Shown: in pieces, positions 56,890 through 64,000 of the stretch
Numbering within the stretch: position 1 is the first letter of the stretch
Layout: each line of letters begins with the position of its first letter
DNA from: Rotaria sordida
Taxonomy: Eukaryota; Rotifera; Eurotatoria; Philodinida; Philodinidae
Direction of reading: 5' to 3'
DNA: 64,000 nucleotides
NCBI GenBank assembly: GCA_905250125.1
Contig: CAJNOL010001400.1
Coordinates: 1-64,000, forward strand
Notes under the pieces: model-generated
Told to the model about the DNA's origin: nothing
What the model saw: only the letters and a program-made list of their open reading frames with translations
The model's database searches: none
Program-made: the position numbers and the translations under genes

Positions 56890-57894
56890 ATGCCACAACA
56901 GCAACAACAGAAACATGTTATGTTATCTTATGAATGGGAAGTGCAGAGCTTAGTCCTATCGATTTATGATTATCTAGTTGCAAAACAAGTACCAGTATGG
57001 ATGGATATTAAAGCTGGTATTCCTTCAGATAATTTATACGAAGGGTAGGAAAATTTACTAGCAAGATGTTATTTAGTCTAAGATTACTTTGTTTAGTATT
57101 GCCAAAGCAATTGAAAATTCTTCTTGCTTCGTATGTTTTATGACACCAGACTATCAAGAGTCCGATTTTTGTAAACAAGAACTTCAATATGCCAAGCAAT
57201 GTAACATACCAATCATACCATTGAAGTTACAAGAGGATTGGAATCCGACAAGTTGGTTAGGTAATAAATGTTGTAGAAACAGCAGCAATCCTGATTCCTT
57301 TGATTTCTTCTTCAGGTTTCATAACAGCCGGTTTATTATGGCTTGATTTTTATCATATAAAAAATTTCGAAGAAAAAGCATTTCAATTATACGACCGTAT
57401 TTGTAAAACAGTTGGTAAACAATTTCAATTACAAAATTCACATAAATCAATAGAAGTAGAAAATGTGTTTCGCTTACAGTCATCATCTCCACCGCGCAGT
57501 TATTCTTCTCGTACACAAAATGACAAAGGTATATGTGAATACTAGAACATTTTATATCAGTGTCCATCAATGGTCTGTTTCTCTATTTATAGCAAAATAT
57601 GATACATTTGAGCGAACTGATCTTGACCTCAGAGTTTCTGTTCAAAATCTTGTCAAACAATTTTCGCCTCAGACATTGGATAAATATAAAATGAAAGATG
57701 ATGTTCCCAAGAAAATAACAATCAATCAAAGCAAGACATTTGTTAACTGTGGCATGTCAGCAAGTTCTACATCATTACTCGTAAATCATGATACTTTTAA
57801 TGATGCATATCAACAACAAAATGAGAGAATGACTACACCCGGGCATCATTATAGTTGTAGCCAACGAAGATCGCCGAAAAGGAAAGTATCATAG
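56890..57894 (+). CDS. TIR-domain protein
   Basis: Four exons in phase: 56890-57044, 57097-57260, 57316-57528 and 57593-57894 (277 aa). Residues 8-140 form a TIR domain: KHVMLSYEWEVQSLV, VPVWMDIKAGIP, IAKAIENSSCFVCFMTPDY, DFCKQELQYAKQ and NIPIIPLKLQEDW. The Glu in FCKQEL sits where SARM1 and plant TIRs carry the catalytic residue of NAD cleavage, so enzymatic activity is possible. The remainder is low in motifs (RVSVQNLVKQFSPQTL, a Ser/Thr-rich tail and basic RRSPKRK end). There is no signal peptide, so it is cytosolic. TIR proteins act in innate immunity or cell-death signalling; this stand-alone form has no adaptor domain that I recognise. Confidence 0.85.
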
Positions 57895-58528
57895 ACCATT
57901 TACAGTCGGGACCGAACAAATGAATTGCTCAATTATGATGATGAAGAACAAGAGACGGATGATGCTAAATTCCGTTAGTAATTTATCTAATTTCCTAGAA
58001 TACTGTTGCGAAAAAAAACACTAACTATGTACTAATCATAATTAAAGTCAAATAAATATTTTGGTTATACTAATTTTTTAAGATTCTTGAGGTTGTAGAT
58101 ATCGGTATGAGCATGGAGTGGTGAATGTTAGTCGTCTATTTACTCTCTAATGGCGTAGTCGAGAGGACACTTAGAGAGGAATCCCACCTCGATATAAGCT
58201 ATTTAGGGCACCATAAAGTTTTAGACTACGAGATATAACCACGATCCAGAAATTGGTAATTCGAAAAATTCAAAAAATTTTAGAAATTCTAGAAATTCAG
58301 GGTGTGAGTGTTAAGATGTCTGTCCTCGATATTCACACCAACACCCACACCCAAACCCTTCAAACGTTAGAGAGCGCAAACACTTGAAAAAATATTTCAG
58401 CAATGAAAAAATTTTCTATTTTATATTTTAAATATCCCAACTGAAAGCTCGGTAAAATGAGTTTTCTGTTAAATAATCGATAGCTCGTGAAATTCTCTAC
58501 AATCATTATATAGTTGGTTTTGAATAAA
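57895..58528. other. Intergenic with one hairpin element
   Basis: Holds the telomere-type hairpin at 58300-58360 and otherwise nothing recognised. Confidence 0.5.
58300..58360 (+). repeat. Telomere-type hairpin element 12
   Basis: AGGGTGTGAGTGTTAAG, the loop ATGTCTGTCCTCGATA, then CACACCAACACCCACACCCA. It lies 169 bp before the broken ClC gene. Confidence 0.75.
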
Positions 58529-59675
58529 ATGCTTCGATTTTGTTTAATAATAATTCTGCCAATGTCCACAAGCATGGACATTTGGAGCAAAGGGTTAACA
58601 ATTGGTACAAAAATTCCATTAGGTTTAATTCTTCCAAGAATTTCAACTGAAGCTATTGCTGGTCGTCTTATTAGTGTTATAACAGAACAAATAGCATATA
58701 AAAATCAATATTTAGCTATATTAAGACATGAATGTGAAGTTTCTAATGAACATTGCATTACACCTGAATGATATGCAGTTGTTAATGCATGTGCATATTT
58801 AGGTAGAGTTAATCGAATGACTGTTTCTCTTGTTGTTATTATGAGTGAAGTTAATCGTGATTTATCCTATTAAGTTTCATTAATAGTTACAGCATTAATA
58901 GAAAAAAGGTTTGGAGATGCATTTGGTGAAGGAATTTATGAGGAAAATGTTAAATTAAATTGTTATTCATATTTAGCTAAGAAGACAAAAAGAAAAATGA
59001 ATTTTTTTATTTAATGTTTTATTTAGAAAATCGTGAAAGTTTTCGATTTACTTTAAAAACTACTGAAGCAATACGTGCAAATCGTTCAGGTGAATCAAGT
59101 CCATTATCATGTGTTGTCCAAGATACTATGACAATAGCTCAAATTGATACACTTGTTCGTCGTCATCCACACTTAATTTATTCTGTTGTTATTAGTGAAG
59201 ATTTTCCTTGTATTGTTAGTCAAGTTCAAATACGTGATTTATTAGCTGTACTTAAATCACGAAAAACACAATTAACATTGGCACAATCAAGACCTGCACT
59301 TAATCGAAAAGTTTCAGTTGTATCAATGTCAAATTTATTAAATAAATCAGATCAACCATCATCATTAGGAATGCATAGAGCATTATTAGCATTACAAGTA
59401 TCAAGAATTTTACAATTCCATAGATTAGTTGATAGAGCACCGATTATTGTAACAGATAAAACACTGGTGGAAGCTGATGTAGATATGTTTAAAAAATTAG
59501 GTTGTCGACAAATATTTGGCTCGAAAAATGGGTTGTGAAAACAAATATTTGTTTTTTACTTGATATTATAAATAAAAATATTTTTCTTTTTAGTCGTCTT
59601 CAAGGCATTTTAACTCGAAAAGATATTATTCGATTGATGCATGAAGCTAATGTATCAAGAAAATTTGAACATTAA
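58529..59675 (+). pseudogene. ClC-3/5-type chloride channel pseudogene, 5' truncated
   Basis: Only the last membrane helices and the CBS part remain. Recognisable blocks are GTKIPLGLILPRISTEAIAG, RLISVITEQIAYKNQ, HCITPE..YAVVNACAYLGR, NRMTVSLVVIMSE and FGDAFGEGIYEENVKLN, then a CBS pair (SCVVQDTMTIAQIDTLVRRH, YSVVISEDFPCIVSQVQIRD, DRAPIIVTDKTLVEADVDMF, LQGILTRKDIIRLMHEA). In-frame stops occur at 58769 and 58871, and the frame is lost around 58980-59013. The final exon (59594-59675) follows a 62 bp intron. Intact relatives (about 800 aa) are endosomal Cl-/H+ exchangers. It is flanked by hairpin elements on both sides. Confidence 0.85.
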
Positions 59676-59832
59676 AATGGAACTCCAAATAGTATCTGAT
59701 TTATGAATGTAAATCTTGTTTTGTTTTCATATTTATATTTGTTAATTGTCCATTGTGCATAGAAAAGTGTATGCAATTATTTTTCATTTAGTAGATTTTT
59801 TAAATAAATAAAGATTACTAAAATATTGCTTG

Positions 59833-59891
59833 AGGGTGTGTATGGGTGTGGATGTGGACCGATTCGTTCGCTAGAGTAACACCCATACCCT
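59833..59891 (+). repeat. Telomere-type hairpin element 13
   Basis: AGGGTGTGTATGGGTGTGGA, the loop CCGATTCGTTCGCTAGAG, then AACACCCATACCCT. It lies 158 bp after the ClC pseudogene. Confidence 0.75.
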
Positions 59892-61739
59892 GACTAATAA
59901 TTATTCGCTTTCATTATTCGTTATTTTGTTATCTTTCATAGCGTGAATGGAGAAAATTCATAGACGAAGGCTATTTCTTGTCTTTTCTGGGTAATGCAAA
60001 TAAAAAAAGAATGAATAACTCACATAGTTGATTGATTTCAAATAATACTCAATCATTTTATTTGAGACAAAGAATTTATGCAAGTTCAGAGATCATAAGG
60101 ATGTCTATCTATCCATGAGCTAAGTAAAACTCTTACTAACTATATAGAAGGAGAAACAATTCACTAAGCGACATCAGACAAATATCTCAAAGCAACGATT
60201 TGCGATTGAAATAAAAACTAAAACATGAATACGACACAAAATATGAAATAACGTCAGAGAATAAAAAACTACGAAAACGTGAAAAGAAATAATAAACAGA
60301 TGGGAAAAATAATAGGAAATTCTATTTTTAAAAACTTGACAAAAAGAACGAAAAAAAGACGTTTCAACGTATTCAAAGTGCATTGATTCATCCAAATGGA
60401 TTTTTTTAGCTCTGGAATATTTGCTCGTAATGGCAATGTAAGGAATTCAAACATATTTAGAACTAGATTATCCATTATGCCGCGTAGTCCTAGAGAGATT
60501 GTGTCTGATGAAAACTTAAAGAACATCGTCAACAGAGATTAGACTAATAAAACTTGCAACAAAAAAATGCGTTTTTCTCCTTTTCAACATTCGTACATGA
60601 GCTGTGTCATTTTCCCCTGTTACTTTATTATACAACTAGTACTGTTGATCATTTCTGGAGGCTCTTCAACCAAATCTGTAAAATGATCACAAATAACAGA
60701 TGGTAGTTTATCATTGACATGTAGTGTACAAAGAAACTACAACAACAGAAGGAAAATATACTCAGGCTTGCTGCCTAGTTTTGTTGTTTTACTCAATGCT
60801 AAATAGGCAAACATAGAAAGCACAATAATTAACTTAGGCTCAAGAAAGATAAAAAGTTGCTAGAATGAAGTCAACTATCAAATAGATATATCATCAACTT
60901 TAATTTTTTCTGATAAATCATACAAAACAATGTTCTATATTATGATAATCATTTCACGATTTAAAGAATAAGTCAAATACTTTTACTATCGCGAAAATGC
61001 ATGTTCATATTATTATGAACCTTGTCTATCTACTTGAAAAGAATAAGTTAACGATTTTGTTGCAATAACTTTATCATTCTATTATGATATTATGACCTTC
61101 CGAAATAGTTTTCATGTCTATCATACATCATTTCAATGTATAATTAAATAGTTATTGATAATCATTATCATAGAAAATGTGTTCTCCTGTTGCAAAATAT
61201 TGAACGATTAATTGTGTTCAATAAAGTAACTCAGATTGAATATATGTAATCTCATCGAAAAAATACAAATACATGAGTTATTGATTAACACAATAAAACC
61301 AATTCAAGTAAAACGAACAAAAATGCATTTTTAGAGCAGTTTATCGTTAAAATGGCATTATAATGGAATCTTACTGTGTTAACACGTGTTTAGCTCTTGG
61401 AGGTTTTGTTTAATTGGACACAAGTCCTTTCAAAAGCCACCAACTATTGATACTATCATAACTATCATCAAAAATCATCAAACAAGTATAGTTCAATGCA
61501 ATATTGACACAAATATCGAAAACTGTATCTCGAGCTAATACCACAGAGAACATGTAAAAGTACTCAGAATTACTAAATTTATTTGCAACAATTTAAAAGC
61601 TATCCAATTATATATTTATAAATTCATCTTCCTTTCCATTTTAGATATATTCTTCATAAAGTAAAAGAAATAAAAGAAATACAAATGTGAAATACACTTG
61701 TATTGCAGTACCTTGTCTCAAGCCATTCTCAACGATTAG
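59892..61739. other. 1.8 kb intergenic region
   Basis: AT-rich. A - strand open stretch near 60400-60530 (DTISLGLRGIMDNLVLNMFE) has mild coding character but no signals to support it. Nothing else is recognised. Confidence 0.4.
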
Positions 61740-61848
61740 CTAGTCAGGATTGAGATCGGCTAACCATCTGATGAGATTCTTGAGCAAGGTCAAAATCAGT
61801 CGTAGAGTTGGTTCCGTACTTACACCATCATACCTAAGAGGCATCTGC
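61740..61848 (-). CDS. Possible terminal exon of an unrecognised gene
   Basis: On the - strand a strong acceptor (TTTAATCTTTTCACAG) opens a 36-codon frame (QMPLRYDGVSTEPTLRLILT ... LADLNPD) ending in TAG at 61740. Codon use looks natural and the frame includes a possible amphipathic helix. A stretch at about 62040-62108 on the same strand (GLCLRDFLSFMFDGRNKLAY) may be an upstream exon. The family is not recognised. Confidence 0.35.
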
Positions 61849-62108
61849 CTGTGAAAAGATTAAAAAAAATAGTTTTTGTTTTGGAGTAAGTCTTATTCTA
61901 TGACGTTTTTTTGACGCTTAAAGAAAACATAATAACAGGGAGGAAGAGAAGAGAGAAAGGAAAAATGGTATAATATCAATAATAAAACAAACGGAAAAGA
62001 TAAATAGGACAAAAAGAAATGTAAGTAGATAAAAGGCGGACCATATGCTAATTTATTTCTTCCATCAAACATAAATGACAAAAAATCTCTGAGACATAAG
62101 CCATACAC

Positions 62109-62747
62109 GATATTAAGATGGACTGAGAAGGTAGTGTTGTTAAAAAGCAGAGACGAACTCGCGCACTAAACTAATCTATTTTCTTATTAGGAATGACTTT
62201 CGATGAATTGGAATCAGCGGATTACAATTGACTCATGCTTATCAATCATTTTTCTCATTCTGAATAGGCTGGAGAGATGTTCCAAATTCATCTTTTGTTC
62301 AGCATAATTTCTTTGTTGTTTCTTTTCTTTATTCATAATGACATCCCAATAGAAAAGATCGTTATAAAATAACGAATCACCTAGATCGAAAAGGGATATT
62401 CTATTAATTCACTCACGTGCCTCTATAGTTGTGCATCTATGTGCTATTGTTAAACCCACTCTGAACTTACGTTCTAGAAACCTTTGGTGAGAGATGTTCA
62501 GTAGGGAGGAGGAAAGAAAGTAATAGGCAAAGAAACATAGGTTCAACTTGTCAGTTGAAACCATTCAATTTCTCTTTGGTCATCTTAATTCAGTATATGA
62601 ACTTTTAGTCTTCTTTATAGAATGTTTGATAGTCGTTGTGAGTGACAATTTATCCGTCTACACGAATTCTCAATAACTAAATGATCTTACTGTTTCTAAT
62701 TATTTTAGTTTAAGTTTCTTATAGAATATAATATATGTAACAACTTG
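62109..62747. other. Intergenic, no feature seen
   Basis: AT-rich spacer without recognised structure. Confidence 0.45.
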
Positions 62748-63078
62748 ATGTTCAGTCAACAAGTCAATGAAAATAATGGACCACGCAAATGGTGGCATCG
62801 TCGTTGGTTTGTGATCATTTGCATCTGCTTTATCGTTCTAACAATGCTTGCAATTATACTCTCTTTGGTATTGAAATTCGTCATACTTGCACCAAAGAAG
62901 CAGGATATCACTATGGCAACATCAGCATCACCAACGGCAATGTCACCATCACCAACGGCAATGTCACCATCATCAACGGCAATGTCACCATCATCAATGG
63001 CAATGTCACCATCACCAACGGCAATGTCACCGTCACCAACACCATTAATAACAAATGTGATTACAACTCAACAATCAG
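62748..63078 (+). CDS. First exon of a type II membrane protein with 7-residue repeats
   Basis: ATG at 62748 opens 110 codons up to a donor GTAAGC at 63079. A basic N-terminus (RKWWHRRW) is followed by a single membrane segment (FVIICICFIVLTMLAIIL and onward), then about six tandem copies of a 21 bp unit encoding MSPSPTA (62930-63050), a Ser/Pro/Thr stalk that may be O-glycosylated. The layout is typical of bdelloid type II membrane proteins whose extracellular domain is in later exons. No continuing exon is recognised before the window ends, so the function is unknown. Confidence 0.6.
62918..63050 (+). repeat. 21 bp coding minisatellite
   Basis: Six tandem units of the form ATGTCACCATCACCAACGGC plus A, in frame, with a few substitutions that are mostly conservative (Pro to Ser, Thr to Met). 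Confidence 0.85.
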
Positions 63079-64000
63079 GTAAGCTGTACACAAACACTTC
63101 TCAATATACCTACCTATTACTTTTAAATCAGTTATATGTAATTGCTATGCAACTAACGATTACACTAAAATCACCTAGAATCAGTAACTTACCAAAAGTC
63201 AATCAAAATTACTTTAAAGTAAAAAAAATTTGGCAAAAATAGCTTTAGATTCTTTATCAGCTTTAAAGAATTCTAGTTGATTTTAAATGGTTTTGAATGA
63301 TTAATACAGTTTAGATTGGTTTTAGAGTAATTTAAATTACCTTTTTTTTCTTCTAGTATTGTAGTCATATTTAGTAGAAATACTCACTCAAAAATGATAA
63401 TTTTGATTTGTTTTGTTATAGTTGATTCGTAATCGATGAAAATCATATAATTTCAATCCTTTATGAAATCATTTGCATTAATATATTGCGACTTTTTTCT
63501 TGCATTAGTAAAATGGAAGGAATTTAAAAACAAAAGATGCTTAATTGAAGAATAACCTCCAAATTAGTAATAAGAGACTCATAAAATCAGGTGATTCGAA
63601 ATGAATATGCTTATGGGTGGAGTGTATTGGAGTAGGCAAAGAGAATACCATCAACTATACTCAAATTCACACCAAATTTCGAAAGATAGTAGGTATTACA
63701 AAAACTCTATCCAGATTAATAATTGTATCAATATCTAATTGATAAGTAGAGTATTGTATTCTATTTTTTCAGGATCTATACATAAACATTACTGACGAAG
63801 CTATCTCATGTGAAACAGTCGTTTAAAAATGTTTAATCTCTTGGATCAAATGAACTTGAGACAAGATAACAATGAGAGCTTCACACCTAGTCATGGAGAA
63901 TCGCGCAATGATTTCATTTAATTTCTCCAGCCATCTCATGACAGCAATGTATTTTCCTACATGGAAACTACTCATTTGTCAAACATCTTATACTTGAGTA
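63079..64000. other. Right edge, intronic or intergenic
   Basis: AT-rich. Apart from a decayed hairpin element at 63615-63674 no exon or repeat is recognised. Confidence 0.4.
63615..63674 (-). repeat. Telomere-type hairpin element 14 (decayed)
   Basis: GGGTGGAGTGTATTGGAGTA, then the reversed core CAAAGAGAATA (63637-63647), then ACTCAAATTCACACC. Confidence 0.6.

Noticed and set aside
60174-60532. Overlapping - strand frames with hydrophobic ends
   Set aside because: AT-rich hydrophobic translation with no signals; only a short middle piece looks coding-like.
1-64000. tRNA and rRNA genes
   Set aside because: I looked for cloverleaf arms with GGTTCGAATCC-type boxes and for rRNA signatures and recognised none, but without a scan I cannot exclude a tRNA.

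Overview
The window is animal nuclear DNA, most likely from a bdelloid rotifer. It is strongly AT-rich and gene-dense in patches. Most introns are 45-70 bp with GT-AG ends. (TGTGGG)n telomere-type repeats are present, which I recall as the bdelloid telomere unit, along with many protein families typical of bdelloid genomes (RING/B-box proteins, SPRY-like proteins, EGF-GPCRs, TIR, astacin, DUF4419, DUF4336). The species was not determined. Two runs of 100 N mark assembly gaps at 12923-13022 and 23161-23260.

Layout. 0.1-1.3 kb: a palindromic mariner-type MITE and a repeat shared with 17.1 kb. 2.1-6.7 kb: a SPRY-like gene and a RING/B-box (TRIM-like) gene on the + strand. 8.5-9.2 kb: an unrecognised membrane protein on the - strand. 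9.6-11.1 kb: a piggyBac-type MITE, then an apolipoprotein-L-like gene with one early stop. 11.1-11.8 kb: microsatellite and minisatellite. 13.1-14.5 kb: a CYP3-like cytochrome P450 whose front is lost at a gap. 15.1-17.4 kb: a broken mariner transposon abutted by a fold-back element. 17.66-18.0 kb: a head-to-head telomere-repeat array. 20.5-24.1 kb: a nine-exon astacin protease. 24.4-25.0 kb: a broken TPR gene fragment. 28.3-31.3 kb: a DUF4336 protein. 33.6-33.9 kb: a small Pmp3-type proteolipid gene. 36.3-37.8 kb: a secreted chitin-binding + D8C protein. 38.5-39.2 kb: a second piggyBac-type element. 40.6-41.9 kb: an EGF-GPCR pseudogene. 44.7-45.8 kb: a DUF4338-like ORF. 47.1-48.6 kb: a DUF4419 gene (-). 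49.7-51.9 kb: a CPAP/SAS-4 (CENPJ) pseudogene (-). 51.9-52.6 kb: a large palindrome. 53.1-54.6 kb: a WxxW-trypsin gene (-). 56.9-57.9 kb: a TIR-domain gene. 58.5-59.7 kb: a ClC chloride-channel pseudogene. 62.7 kb onward: the first exon of a repeat-bearing type II membrane protein.

The most striking signal is a family of short hairpins. A G-rich arm made of GTGTGGG-like units is followed by a core close to TCTTCTCTTCA and then a C-rich arm. About fifteen members lie between genes, often just 3' of a gene, and the 17.66-18.0 kb array is an expanded member. They resemble miniature head-to-head telomere junctions. Two 5'-truncated host gene fragments (TPR, ClC) begin within 170 bp of one. No operon logic is expected here; the genes appear to be independent units, many of them secreted or membrane proteins.
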